Made by a program: the position numbers and the translations under genes
Assembly (NCBI GenBank): GCA_964416305.1
Contig: CAYQDM010000002.1
Span: 114,568-178,567 of the forward strand
Length of the DNA stretch: 64,000 nt
Direction of reading: 5' to 3'
Source: Acidaminobacter sp964416305
GTDB taxonomy: Bacteria > Bacillota > Clostridia > Peptostreptococcales > Acidaminobacteraceae
Notes under the pieces: generated by a model
What the model was told of the DNA's origin: nothing
The model's input: the letters and a program-made list of their open reading frames with translations, nothing else
Databases searched by the model: none
Shown here: in pieces, positions 43,187 through 52,391 of the stretch
Layout of the letters: the number at the start of each line of letters is the position of its first letter
Numbering within the stretch: position 1 is the stretch's first letter

Positions 43187-43690
43187 TCATTTTAATCTCA
43201 TCTCATATGATGGCTCATTTTGTTGCAAATCCTCGAACCACTTCATGCCTTCATAGTGAAAGCCAAGTTTCTCGAGAATTTTTCCTGAAACGACATTTTG
43301 GGGATCGGTTGAGGCTACAATCCGTTCTATAGATTGTACGCTTCGCGCATAAGAAATGCAAGCTCTTGCCGCTTCTGTGGCATAACCTTTCCCCCAGCAG
43401 GCTTTGGCAAAGTGGTAAATCAGCTCCGCTTCCTCCTCGGTCCTCCCAGGATTGAAACCACAGGCACCTATCATGTGCCTGTCATTTTTTTCGAAGACAC
43501 CATAAACCGAGAGCCCTCGGCGCTGCTGCAGCTCAGCGTAATAGCCAATTGCCCTCAACTCTCTCTCTCGGGTCCCCGGGCCACCACAATACCGCATGAC
43601 CTCCGCATCCCCCCAAAAGGTCATAACAGCCTCCAAGTCAGATGGTTCAAGCAAACGCAGTCCAAGACGTTCGGTTTCAAGCAGAAACAT
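43187..43690 (-). CDS. GNAT family acetyltransferase (RimJ/RimL type)
   Basis: A 167-residue N-acetyltransferase of the RimJ/RimL type. It begins FLLETERLGLRLLEPSDLEAVMTFW. The acetyl-CoA site is LIYHFAKACWGKGYATEAARACISYA, with the GKGYATEA pyrophosphate loop, and NVVSGKILEKLGFHYEG closes the fold. Likely substrates are ribosomal-protein or other N-termini, or a small amine. The ATG at 43690 has AAGGGGC upstream. It is transcribed leftwards with two tiny ORFs behind it and is divergent from the MalY gene. Confidence 0.9.
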   Translation of the reverse strand: MFLLETERLGLRLLEPSDLEAVMTFWGDAEVMRYCGGPGTRERELRAIGYYAELQQRRGLSVYGVFEKNDRHMIGACGFNPGRTEEEAELIYHFAKACWGKGYATEAARACISYARSVQSIERIVASTDPQNVVSGKILEKLGFHYEGMKWFEDLQQNEPSYEMRLK

Positions 43691-43851
43691 GATCACTGCC
43701 CCTTTGGCATATTATTTTCACTTGGTTTCCCTTCAAAATTTTAGGGATTCAGGCATGTATTTGGGTAATTACAGACAGAACATAATATGTCACAGATTTA
43801 ATTATAGACGCAGCCAATAGAAGTTTCAACCTAACCGGAGGAGATTACAGC

Positions 43852-45042
43852 ATGTCAGAAAACTACGACTTTGACCAAATTTTAAATCGACACAATACGG
43901 ACTCGCTTAAATGGGACTGGATGAATAAATTTCTCCCCAGTGCCCCAAAAGATGCCTTGCCACTCTGGGTAGCGGATATGGATTTTCCCGTGGCTGAGCC
44001 AATCCTTGAGTCGCTGCGCACCTGTCTGGAACGAAACATCTTTGGTTACAGTTACTACAGATCTGAAGCCTATCTGGAAGCCGTCACGGGCTGGTTTAAA
44101 AGAAAATTTGACTGGGTTATAGACCCTCAGGCCATCTATTACAGCCCTGGCGTAGTTCCGGCTGTCGGAATGCTAATCCGGCTATTGACAGAGCCTGGTG
44201 ACGCAATAATCATTCAGCGCCCGGTATATTATCCGTTTACAGATAAAATAGTCAACAATGGACGTCTTGTGGTCAACAATCCGCTCAAAGTCCAAAATGG
44301 TCGTTATGAAATGGATTTCGAGGATCTCGAAGTGCAGCTCAAGAAACCTGAAACCAAAGGGTTGATCTTATGCAGTCCCCATAATCCAGTTGGAAGAGTC
44401 TGGACACCTGATGAGCTTCACCAGGTTGTCGAGTTGTGCAAAACCTATGACAAATGGATCATTTCGGATGAAATCCACGGGGATCTCACACGTAAATCCG
44501 TCACTCATTACCCGCTGGAAGTCCTGTGTCCAGATTACAAACATAAAATCATTACCTGTACAGCACCCTCCAAAACCTTTAACCTGGCAGGGCTCCACAT
44601 CTCCAATATCATTATAAACGATCCCGAACTGCGCATTCGCTGGACTGAGGAGATTGACGGACGTCTTTCAGTAGGCATGGCAAGCCCATTTGCAATAGTT
44701 GCGGCCATGGCCGCCTATAATGATGGTGATGTCTGGCTTGAACAGCTCAAAGATTATCTGGATCACAACGTCCGTTTTGTCCGCGACTTCTTGAGCAAGC
44801 ACCTCCCAAAAGCAATTGTCTATGAAACGGAAGGCACCTATCTGGTCTGGGTGGATATGAGCCATTACGAATCAGATCCCGCCAAACTCGAAAGTTTGAT
44901 GCTGCAAAAGGCGAAGGTCGCTTTGGATGAAGGCTATTTCTTCGGACCGGAAGGAAATGGATTTGAACGCCTCAATGTCGCTTGTCCAAGAAAGACATTG
45001 GAGGAAGCTCTAACTAGGATGAAAGATGCCCTCTTGCCATAA
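43852..45042 (+). CDS. MalY/PatB-type cystathionine beta-lyase (PLP aminotransferase fold)
   Basis: A 396-residue fold-type I PLP enzyme of the MalY/PatB group, which splits cystathionine or cysteine S-conjugates to a thiol, pyruvate and ammonia. Seen: LPLWVADMDFP and FGYSYY near the N-terminus, YYSPGVVPAVGMLIR, CSPHNPVGRVW, SDEIHGDL, and the Schiff-base Lys in TAPSKTFNLAGL. CGGAGGAG precedes the ATG at 43852. It ends at a strong hairpin terminator. In this organism it could serve methionine supply or sulfur release from cysteine conjugates. Confidence 0.93.
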   Translation: MSENYDFDQILNRHNTDSLKWDWMNKFLPSAPKDALPLWVADMDFPVAEPILESLRTCLERNIFGYSYYRSEAYLEAVTGWFKRKFDWVIDPQAIYYSPGVVPAVGMLIRLLTEPGDAIIIQRPVYYPFTDKIVNNGRLVVNNPLKVQNGRYEMDFEDLEVQLKKPETKGLILCSPHNPVGRVWTPDELHQVVELCKTYDKWIISDEIHGDLTRKSVTHYPLEVLCPDYKHKIITCTAPSKTFNLAGLHISNIIINDPELRIRWTEEIDGRLSVGMASPFAIVAAMAAYNDGDVWLEQLKDYLDHNVRFVRDFLSKHLPKAIVYETEGTYLVWVDMSHYESDPAKLESLMLQKAKVALDEGYFFGPEGNGFERLNVACPRKTLEEALTRMKDALLP

Positions 45043-45066
45043 TCTCTGATCATGTAAATAAAAAAT

Positions 45067-45131
45067 GGGAAGCAGAACCAGTGCCCTGTCGATGAGATCG
45101 TCAGACACTGAAATTGCTTCCCTGTTTTTTT
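45067..45131. terminator. Bidirectional terminator between malY/patB and the sugar-acid operon
   Basis: GGGAAGCA pairs with TGCTTCCC and AGTG pairs with CACT further in. TGTTTTTTT follows on the plus strand and an AT-rich T-tract on the minus strand. It closes both the lyase gene and the long convergent operon. Confidence 0.88.
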
Positions 45132-45145
45132 GAAAATTATAAAAC

Positions 45146-46324
45146 CTAAACACTGGCACCGCAGCGCCACACGCCAAACTCGCTGAAACCGTAAACTTCA
45201 GCTTTTGTATATTTGCCATTCGCGACTTTGACGACCTCTTCAAAGACCTCTCGCCCAAGCTCATCCACTGATTTTAGTCCTTCAAGGATGACCCCTGCGT
45301 TGATATCAATGTTGTCCTTCATCTTTTCATAAGTAATCGAATTGCCCGTCAGCTTGATGACCGGCACGAGGCCATTGCCTACCGGTGTTCCTCTCCCAGT
45401 CGTAAAGACGCAAATTTGAGCACCGCCGGCTACCATGCCTACAACAGAATCCACGTCAAAGCCAGGCGTATCCATGACGACGAGACCTTTTCTGGATGGT
45501 TTGACCCCATAATCCACGACCTCCACGGTAGGAGAAGTCCCGCCTTTAAAAATGCATCCCAGAGATTTTTCTTCAATGGTTGTGATTCCGCCTTCAATAT
45601 TACCTGGAGACGGGTTGCCGCCCCTGAGGCTGCCGCCCCGTTCCTCGACTGAGACCTCAAGACGGTGAACGATGTGGAAAATATCCTCCGAAACCTTAGG
45701 ATCAATAGCCCGAGCCGCCAGCACATGCTCAGCCCCAATAAACTCAGTGGTCTCACTCAAAATTGTCGTCCCGCCTGCCGCCACAATCAAATCCGAGGCG
45801 TAGCCCATGCTTGGATTGGAAGCCAGTCCGGAAGTCGGATCCGAGCCGCCGCACTCCAAAGCAACGACAAGTTCAGACAGATCACAAGCGACCTTTTCCT
45901 CCAAAGACATCTGAATGCTCATGTCTGTGGCATAACGGATCCCTTTCATAATGGCATTCAGCGTTCCGCCCTCTTCTTGAATTACAACCGCCTCAACCGG
46001 CTTCCCGGATTTGGCGATTTCGGCAGCGATCATCTTAGGCTGCGCGGTTTCGCAGCCAAGACCCACTACGACGACGCCATAAACGTTTGGATTGACACCC
46101 AGTCCAATAAGAATATCAATGGTGCGCTTCGCATCTGCCCCCATCTGGCCGCAGCCCTGTTGGTTCTGGAATGTCACTGCCCCTTGAACCTGCCCGGCAA
46201 TAATTCGTGCCGTCTCTGCAGAACAGGAGACGGTGGGCAGGACCAGAATCTTGTTGCGGATTCCAACGCTCCCGTTCGCTCGTCTATACCCCAAAAAACT
46301 TCTCTTGCTTTCTTGAACTGTCAT
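45146..46324 (-). CDS. UxaA-family dehydratase, large (C-terminal) domain
   Basis: A 392-residue protein of the altronate/galactarate dehydratase (UxaA/GarD) catalytic domain: GYRRANGSVGIRNKILVLPTVSCSAETA, GCGQMGADAKRTIDIL, LECGGSDPTSGLASNP, and FTTGRGTPVGNGLVPVIKL. It removes water from sugar acids, using iron. The small SAF domain of the family is a separate gene directly upstream (46329-46607), so here the enzyme is split into two polypeptides. The ATG at 46324 lies five bases after that gene. It is the last gene of the operon. The substrate is unknown; a C4-C6 hydroxy acid fits the neighbours. Confidence 0.9.
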   Translation of the reverse strand: MTVQESKRSFLGYRRANGSVGIRNKILVLPTVSCSAETARIIAGQVQGAVTFQNQQGCGQMGADAKRTIDILIGLGVNPNVYGVVVVGLGCETAQPKMIAAEIAKSGKPVEAVVIQEEGGTLNAIMKGIRYATDMSIQMSLEEKVACDLSELVVALECGGSDPTSGLASNPSMGYASDLIVAAGGTTILSETTEFIGAEHVLAARAIDPKVSEDIFHIVHRLEVSVEERGGSLRGGNPSPGNIEGGITTIEEKSLGCIFKGGTSPTVEVVDYGVKPSRKGLVVMDTPGFDVDSVVGMVAGGAQICVFTTGRGTPVGNGLVPVIKLTGNSITYEKMKDNIDINAGVILEGLKSVDELGREVFEEVVKVANGKYTKAEVYGFSEFGVWRCGASV

Positions 46325-46328
46325 CTGA

Positions 46329-46607
46329 TCACCCCCGAAGCGTCATAATGTTGTGAATGTGGGCATAAGCGCCTGGCAGGATCCTTGAAGTGGCTTTACC
46401 TATGACCTCACCGTATTTATAGACCAAATCACCTTCCTCAGTCTCGACCAAAGCAATTTTATGAAACACCGGTATTGGCTCTAAAACCTCAAGCTCGTAT
46501 TCTTTACCAAATCCTTTGACAATAATTCGCTCACCAAAAGCCAGGTTTCGAAGCGCTGTAGCAACGGTATCCTTTTCGTGGATCAAAAGTGCATCTGATA
46601 ATGCCAT
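46329..46607 (-). CDS. UxaA-family dehydratase, small SAF domain
   Basis: A 92-residue SAF-domain protein that matches the N-terminal part of altronate/galactarate dehydratases: DALLIHEKDTVATAL, FGERIIVKG, IALVETEEGDLVYKYGEVIGKAT, and the closing AHIHNIM. It forms a pair with the catalytic domain encoded immediately downstream. AGGGAGG precedes the ATG at 46607. It lies 13 bases after the IlvD/Edd gene. Confidence 0.9.
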   Translation of the reverse strand: MALSDALLIHEKDTVATALRNLAFGERIIVKGFGKEYELEVLEPIPVFHKIALVETEEGDLVYKYGEVIGKATSRILPGAYAHIHNIMTLRG

Positions 46608-46619
46608 ATTTACACCTCC

Positions 46620-48284
46620 CTACTCCCACACCGCACCATTTTTAGCCTGAGGCTTCACTTTGCCATATAACCCAAGCACACCCCTGACTTTCTTTTCGTG
46701 CGGCACCCAGCCTTCCCGCCGTGCATTGAGTTCTGACTCAGAAACTTCAAGCACCAGTCTGCCTGCCGGGATATCGATCTCAATAAGATCTCCATCCCTA
46801 ACCAGACCAATAGTGCCTCCAAGTGCAGCCTCCGGCGAAACGTGCCCTATACACGGTCCCCGAGTCGAACCTGAGAAACGGCCATCAGTGACCAGCGCAG
46901 TTGAATCTGCCAAACCAGTGCCCATCAGCATAGCTGTGATCTGCTGCATTTCGCGCATCCCCGGTCCGCCTGTCGGACCCTCATAGCGAATTATAATGAC
47001 AGATCCGGGAACAATTTTACCTGCCTTGACCGCATCAATAGCTGCCTCCATTGCGTCAAACACCACTGCCGGTCCCTTGTGAACGCGCATGTGTTCCGCC
47101 ACCGCGGATTTTTTGACTATGGCACCATCCGGTGCCAGATTGCCCCACAACACCTTGAGCGCGCTGCTGTCCGAAATGGGATTCTCTGCAGGGCGGATCA
47201 TGTCCTGATCTGGCCATTCAGCCCCTTCAATGATTTGGCCGATGGTCATGCCGCTCACCGTCATCAATGCCTTCTCCATGTAGTCTTTTAGCGACTTGAA
47301 AACAGCAGGAACGCCGCCCGCACTGTGAAAATCCTCAACGGGACGAGGACCCGAGGGATTGATTTTAGCAATATACGGTATCTTTTGATAGCGGTCAAAA
47401 ATTTCATGATTGAGTTTAATGTCAAGTTCGTTTGCAATGGCCGGGATATGCAGAACTGCATTGGTTGACCCACCAATAGCCATTACAAATTTGACGGCAT
47501 TTTCAAACGCGGACGGCGTCATGATATCAGAAGGTTTGAGATCCGCTTCAAAGAGGCGCATGATTTCTTTGCCGGCACGCTCACCATCGGCCAGCTTCTC
47601 TTCAGAGGCGGCGAATTGAGTTGCCGAGCGCGGAAATGCCATACCAAGGGCTTCGCAGAGGCAGTTCATGGTATTGGCCGTCCCCATCATGGCGCAGCTG
47701 CCCACCCCCGGACAAGCCTTCTCCTCGATTTCATGAAGTTCCTCCAGCGTGATTTGGCCAGACTGCTCTTTGCCTATGAACTCGCGCATCAGAGACAATG
47801 TGATCTTTTGGCCTTTGTGCTCGCCCGCATGCATGATCCCAGGCGTCACGAAAATGGAGGGAATGTTCACTCTGGCAGCAGCCATCAACATCCCCGGCGT
47901 AATCTTGTCGCAGCTGGACAGAAACACTACTGCATCAAAGCGGTGCGCTTGAAGCATAATTTCAATGGAGTAGGCAATAATTTCCCTGCTGGGCAAGGAA
48001 TACTTCATGCCCTCATGGCCTTGGGCTATGCCATCACAGACGCCTATAGTGTTAAATTCAAGCGGGGTTCCGCCGGCTTCCCTGATGCCTTTTTTGACAT
48101 GTTCTGCGACCTCTCGCTGAGGGACACACCCGGGAACAACTTCGTTAAAGCAGTTGACGACGGCTATAATGGGCTTATTGAGCTGATCCCGCTTGAGTCC
48201 CATGGAAAACAACAGTGCCCGGCTCGCTGCCCTGTCTGAACCCTCTGTTATTTCATGGCTGCGAATTTTATCTGACTTCATCAT
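46620..48284 (-). CDS. ilvD: IlvD/Edd family dehydratase
   Basis: A 554-residue iron-sulfur dehydratase of the IlvD/Edd family. Seen: NCFNEVVPG, FNTIGVCDGIAQGHEGMKYSLPSRE, FLSSCDKITPGMLMA, and CPGVGSCAMMGTANTMNCL, with the cluster-binding Cys residues. It is nearest to dihydroxy-acid dehydratase, but SSCDK and the operon suggest a sugar-acid dehydratase may be the true role. No ilvC or leu genes are close, and the ilvBN genes lie 14 kb away under a T-box. The ATG at 48284 has GGGAG upstream; the frame reaches 48350. A GCCGATGGT copy lies inside at 47238 and another at 47583. Confidence 0.88.
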   Translation of the reverse strand: MMKSDKIRSHEITEGSDRAASRALLFSMGLKRDQLNKPIIAVVNCFNEVVPGCVPQREVAEHVKKGIREAGGTPLEFNTIGVCDGIAQGHEGMKYSLPSREIIAYSIEIMLQAHRFDAVVFLSSCDKITPGMLMAAARVNIPSIFVTPGIMHAGEHKGQKITLSLMREFIGKEQSGQITLEELHEIEEKACPGVGSCAMMGTANTMNCLCEALGMAFPRSATQFAASEEKLADGERAGKEIMRLFEADLKPSDIMTPSAFENAVKFVMAIGGSTNAVLHIPAIANELDIKLNHEIFDRYQKIPYIAKINPSGPRPVEDFHSAGGVPAVFKSLKDYMEKALMTVSGMTIGQIIEGAEWPDQDMIRPAENPISDSSALKVLWGNLAPDGAIVKKSAVAEHMRVHKGPAVVFDAMEAAIDAVKAGKIVPGSVIIIRYEGPTGGPGMREMQQITAMLMGTGLADSTALVTDGRFSGSTRGPCIGHVSPEAALGGTIGLVRDGDLIEIDIPAGRLVLEVSESELNARREGWVPHEKKVRGVLGLYGKVKPQAKNGAVWE

Positions 48285-48380
48285 GTTGGTCACACTCCCT
48301 GTCCGTACATATGCCTGACAAAGGTTCGAAAGCGATATTGGCATGTTCAAATTGAATCCTGTCTCAAATCGAATAATCCA

Positions 48381-49655
48381 TTAAAACAAATTGCCCTTGT
48401 CGTTAAACTGCAGCGCATAAGGCTCGCTGATCACGCGCATATAGGGGCTGCGCTCCACTTCTTCAAGCAGATTTTCTGATACTTCAATTTCCTTGACTGC
48501 AACTGTATTTTTTATCCTGACAAATCTGACTTTGGTCTTATCCAAGATATTGCAGGTTTTTATTGCCGCTTGAAGCGCATGCTTGTCGTTCTTGAGGACC
48601 ATTGGCAATTTGACGCTCATTGGGACAGTTGAGGTCAAAGAGTTAGGATAAGTCATTTCAAAATTGAATTTGTCATAAGCTCTTCGCGTCGTGAAGTCGA
48701 GTATACCCAGTCCATTGCCATTGCCATGAGACCGATCTGTGATGTCCAGAACTGAGACCCGAGTGATCTGAGGACCACCGCTGGCATAAGGAGTGTGGTA
48801 CCGCCCCACCATATTGGTGTCAAACCCCGTACCGCTGATATCTTTACCAATTTCATCAATGATCAGGACGTCCAGCTGGTCAAAATAAAGCCGAGGTGAC
48901 AGTCGTTTGGCTTCTTCCTGAAGTCCTGGCTCCACTTTCTCAATTTCATCTTTCATCAGGACTTCGAGTCTGCATACTTCATGATAGGCATTTTCGAGGA
49001 TTCCGACAGCAAACAGCAGGTTGGTTTTTTCAATAACGACTCGACCTATGGCAGGAATGTTGTGGGCCATTTTTCCAAAGCCCAGTTCATGACAGATATC
49101 TGCGCCCTTTTGCTTTCCGAGGCCTATAGTGACCATTTTCATAAGACCACTCTCAAAAGGTCCGCGAAATGCCACGTGGGGTTTGACCCGGTTGATGATG
49201 ACTATACCATCAGCTTCATAAGCGAACTTATCAATATTGCACGGCAGCCCATCCTCAGACTCGCCTACGACGACCGTCTCCATGGTTGCACGTATTGGTG
49301 CGCCAATGTAATCTTCGCGCATCCCCATGCCAATCAGCATGTCCCTTTGACCTTCAGCCGTCGCGCCGCCGTGACTGCCCATAGCCGGGACAATGAAGGG
49401 ATTTCCGCCAGCCTCTTTAATGGCATTAACGACAATCTTTACCATAAGGGGAAGGTCAGTGATCCCCCGACTGCCTACAGCAAGCGCCACGGACATACCT
49501 GGGGTTATCTTGGAAGCAATCTTTCCAGCCAATAATTTTGCTTTGAGCTCACCTTCGACATCTTTTACAACCGGTCTTTCAAAAGTCTGCTCAATGCGAA
49601 CTACTCTGGGTATTGGAATTGGATCAAGTAAGCGGTCTATTGTTTCCTGACTCAT
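48381..49655 (-). CDS. LarA-type nickel-pincer isomerase family protein
   Basis: A 424-residue protein of the DUF2088/LarA superfamily, whose founder, lactate racemase, uses a nickel-pincer nucleotide. Seen: GMSVALAVGSRGI, VPAMGSHGGATAEGQ with the conserved His, VIINRVKPHVAFRGPFESGLMKM (the Lys candidate), and GLGKQKGADICHE. Members racemise or epimerise 2-hydroxy acids. In this operon it may invert a C2 hydroxyl on a sugar acid before dehydration or phosphorylation. Whether the cofactor-making genes larB, larC and larE exist elsewhere cannot be seen. It follows the Zn-dehydrogenase gene after a strong hairpin. Confidence 0.85.
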   Translation of the reverse strand: MSQETIDRLLDPIPIPRVVRIEQTFERPVVKDVEGELKAKLLAGKIASKITPGMSVALAVGSRGITDLPLMVKIVVNAIKEAGGNPFIVPAMGSHGGATAEGQRDMLIGMGMREDYIGAPIRATMETVVVGESEDGLPCNIDKFAYEADGIVIINRVKPHVAFRGPFESGLMKMVTIGLGKQKGADICHELGFGKMAHNIPAIGRVVIEKTNLLFAVGILENAYHEVCRLEVLMKDEIEKVEPGLQEEAKRLSPRLYFDQLDVLIIDEIGKDISGTGFDTNMVGRYHTPYASGGPQITRVSVLDITDRSHGNGNGLGILDFTTRRAYDKFNFEMTYPNSLTSTVPMSVKLPMVLKNDKHALQAAIKTCNILDKTKVRFVRIKNTVAVKEIEVSENLLEEVERSPYMRVISEPYALQFNDKGNLF

Positions 49656-49680
49656 GTTTAGCCCCCCTCGGACTTGACCA

Positions 49681-49721
49681 GCAAAGCCTCAGCCGCAAAA
49701 TAACAGCGTCTGAGGCTTTGC
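49681..49721 (-). other. Intercistronic hairpin between dehydrogenase and LarA-like genes
   Basis: GCAAAGCCTCAG and CTGAGGCTTTGC pair perfectly over 12 bases around a 17-base loop. No T-tract follows. Such hairpins often stabilise one end of a processed mRNA or reduce read-through, so expression of larA-like, ilvD and uxaA may differ from that of the upstream genes. Confidence 0.7.
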
Positions 49722-49766
49722 CGGCGTTTCTTTATGAAAGTTGTAATACTATCAGTCTCATGAATG

Positions 49767-50852
49767 CTATGGCTTAATAGCTACCCTCAGACATTCAGGA
49801 CTGGCAGCGGCCAAGTCAAAGCCAGCCTCCCAATCGTCGAGATCAAAGACGTGGGTGACAAGAGGTTTCAACTTCACTGCACCAATACCAAGTAGATGGA
49901 GCGCAGTATGCCAATCATACGGAATTTGGGATATTTCACCATAGACTGTAATTTCCTTGACAATAATCTTATAAGTATCTACAGGCGCCACAATACCGCC
50001 GCGTATTCCGCCGCCGGCCCAGAGGACCTTTCCGCCTTTTCGGACTATATCCAGAGACTCGTCAATAGGTTCAACCGAACCTGTGTTTTCCAGTACGTTA
50101 TCTACACCAATGCCATTGGTTTTTTCCATGATGATACTTCTCAGATCCTCTTTTTCAACATTTATGACCGTATCCACGCCCATACTTTTTGCCATTTCAA
50201 GCCTGAAAGCTTCATCCCGCTCAAGACCGGACATGAAGATTGGTCCAGCGCCAATAGCCTGACAAACCTGTGCCATCAATATGCCTCTCGCTCCAGGACC
50301 AAGAATGGCAACGGATTCACCTGCTCTGATCCCCATTCTTGAAATAACGCTGTGTATGGACCCGGCTGTAGGCTCAACCAAAACAGCTTCAACATCTGAA
50401 ATATTTTCAGGCAGGATATGGAGCTGCCATTCTGGCCATACTGTGTATTTGGCAAAACCGCCGCCTGTCATGAAATGTGCGCGGCCTTCCATGGGCGGAA
50501 TGGTATTGCATATGTTGAACTTCCCTTCCAGACAATTCGGGCAATGCCCGCAATAGAATGTCACAATTTCGTGTACGACTCGGTCACCAGGTTTGACTCG
50601 GGTGACTGCCGGGCCCACTTCTTTAACGACGGAGACGATCTCATGACCGACGACTACTTTTTTGGGAGATGTCTTAACACCTTTTTTGTCTGCTTTCCAT
50701 TTGTGGATATCGCTTCCACAAATACCGCAATATAAGACTTCACACAATACGTCATGTGGCGCATAGGGATTATTGCCGAGCTCAGGCACCGGGACTTCTT
50801 CCAACATTATGTCTCCATTCGGGTAGGCGACGAGACCTTTCATCATTCCCAT
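49767..50852 (-). CDS. Zinc-dependent medium-chain dehydrogenase (threonine/sorbitol dehydrogenase-like)
   Basis: A 361-residue MDR alcohol dehydrogenase. The catalytic zinc site is seen in CGICGSDIHKWK and VGHEIVSVVKEVG; the structural zinc has four Cys in CGHCPNCLEGKFNIC; the NAD-binding site is GPGARG. It oxidises a secondary alcohol of a hydroxy acid or the reverse. It shares the operon with a sugar-acid kinase and PdxA2, so a C4-C6 acid is expected. AGGAG lies before the ATG at 50852. It starts 20 bases after the tctA stop. Confidence 0.92.
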   Translation of the reverse strand: MGMMKGLVAYPNGDIMLEEVPVPELGNNPYAPHDVLCEVLYCGICGSDIHKWKADKKGVKTSPKKVVVGHEIVSVVKEVGPAVTRVKPGDRVVHEIVTFYCGHCPNCLEGKFNICNTIPPMEGRAHFMTGGGFAKYTVWPEWQLHILPENISDVEAVLVEPTAGSIHSVISRMGIRAGESVAILGPGARGILMAQVCQAIGAGPIFMSGLERDEAFRLEMAKSMGVDTVINVEKEDLRSIIMEKTNGIGVDNVLENTGSVEPIDESLDIVRKGGKVLWAGGGIRGGIVAPVDTYKIIVKEITVYGEISQIPYDWHTALHLLGIGAVKLKPLVTHVFDLDDWEAGFDLAAASPECLRVAIKP

Positions 50853-50872
50853 AGAATCACTCCTCGTTTTTA

Positions 50873-52378
50873 TTAGGATTTAGATAATGCAGCTTTTACG
50901 GACTTGACCAAACGCGCTGAAAAAGGTGTCGCCTGGAACACTGAGATCGCTGCAATTATAAGCAAAACAGTGGAAATTGGGTTGCTGAAAAAGATTAACC
51001 AGCTCCCGCCGCTGATCATCAGCGACTGGTGAAGACTCACATTAAGCATTTGACCTAAGATCAGACCCACAACCATAGGCGCAGTCGGCATACCAATCTT
51101 GTCCATAAAATAACCAAGCAGACCGAAGATCAACATCATATAGACATCGAAAAAACTGTTGTTGATGGCAAAAGCACCAATGACACAAAGAATGATGATA
51201 ATTGGCGCCAGAACTTTGTTGGGCACACGTGTAACGTGAATAGCTGCTTTTGTAAATAATAAGCCTTCCAGAAACATGGCAAAATTTGAGATCAGCAGTG
51301 CCCAAATCAACGTATAGGTGACATCTGCATATTCTGTCATCAGTGTAGGTCCCGGCATAATACCGTGGACCATGAGGGCACCCATGATAATTGCTGTTGC
51401 CGAACTGCCCGGAATGCCAAGAGTCAATGTCGGAATCAAGGCGCCGCCAACGACGGCATTATTGGCAGCTTCAGATGCTGCGACACCTTCAATGTCGCCC
51501 TTCCCAAAGTTATCCCTGTTTTTCGAGAACCGCTTCGCTTCGTTATACCCAAACCAGCAAGCTGTATCTCCGCCTGTTCCCGGAATGATCCCGGTAAAAA
51601 TCCCAATGAAGCTGGATCGGATGACTGTGACGCCAATCTGCTTGATTTCAGCCAGGGTCGGCAGCATCTTGTCTTTAAAGGAATTTATGACTGCTTGTGC
51701 CTTTTCGTCTTTTTCAATAAGCCGGATGGCCTGCGGGATGGAAAACAGTCCTATCAGCGCAACTGTAAACGAAACGCCGGAGTAAAGGTTCAAAATACCA
51801 AATGTGAATCTGGCACTTCCTGTAATGGGATCCATGCCTATCGTAGCCAGCAGCAAACCCACAACCCCGGACAGCAGCCCTTTTATTGCAGAGCCTTGTG
51901 ATAATGAGCCAATAATTGTAATGCCGAGTACCGCAACGGCGAATAGCTCTACCGGTCCAAACTGAAGCGCGACACCTCCCAGGATTGGCGCAATGGTCAA
52001 GAGTGCAATGGAACTCAGCAACCCACCGACCAATGAAGCAAAGAGCGAGATCCCAAGAGCTTTACCGGCCCTGCCTTGTTGTGCCATTGGATAACCGTCA
52101 AGAACTGTAGCCGCTGCGGCAGGTGTTCCGGGGGTGTTGATCAGAATGGCTGCGATAGAACCACCATACATGGCACCCATATAAAGCGAAGCGAGCATGC
52201 TTAGTCCTGTTGCTGGCGGCATATTAAAGGTCAGCGGGAGCAGTATTGCGATCGCCATAGTCGCAGACAGCCCTGGCATGGCGCCTACAAAGAGACCGAG
52301 TGCTGTACCGACAATAATTGCCGTTAAATTTGTAAAGGTCAATACATTAGTGAGACCAATCGCGAGATAGTCAAACAT
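50873..52378 (-). CDS. tctA: Tripartite tricarboxylate transporter large membrane subunit
   Basis: A ~501-residue TctA protein with about 12 membrane helices. Seen: GTALGLFVGAMPGLSATMAIAILLP near the start, LASLYMGAMYGGSIAAILINTPG and GIIPGTGGDTACWFGY, which are family hallmarks. With TctB and the binding protein TctC it imports carboxylic acids such as citrate or other organic acids. The ATG at 52378 (MFDYLAIG) has GGGGGTG upstream; the frame extends to 52471 without a good site. Order on the strand is tctC, tctB, tctA. Confidence 0.94.
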   Translation of the reverse strand: MFDYLAIGLTNVLTFTNLTAIIVGTALGLFVGAMPGLSATMAIAILLPLTFNMPPATGLSMLASLYMGAMYGGSIAAILINTPGTPAAAATVLDGYPMAQQGRAGKALGISLFASLVGGLLSSIALLTIAPILGGVALQFGPVELFAVAVLGITIIGSLSQGSAIKGLLSGVVGLLLATIGMDPITGSARFTFGILNLYSGVSFTVALIGLFSIPQAIRLIEKDEKAQAVINSFKDKMLPTLAEIKQIGVTVIRSSFIGIFTGIIPGTGGDTACWFGYNEAKRFSKNRDNFGKGDIEGVAASEAANNAVVGGALIPTLTLGIPGSSATAIIMGALMVHGIMPGPTLMTEYADVTYTLIWALLISNFAMFLEGLLFTKAAIHVTRVPNKVLAPIIIILCVIGAFAINNSFFDVYMMLIFGLLGYFMDKIGMPTAPMVVGLILGQMLNVSLHQSLMISGGSWLIFFSNPISTVLLIIAAISVFQATPFSARLVKSVKAALSKS

Positions 52379-52391
52379 GTCGGTGCACCCC

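Noticed and set aside
46620..48284. Certain assignment of IlvD to branched-chain amino acid synthesis
   Set aside because: The operon is catabolic and sigma-54 driven, so the biosynthetic role is not supported by context.
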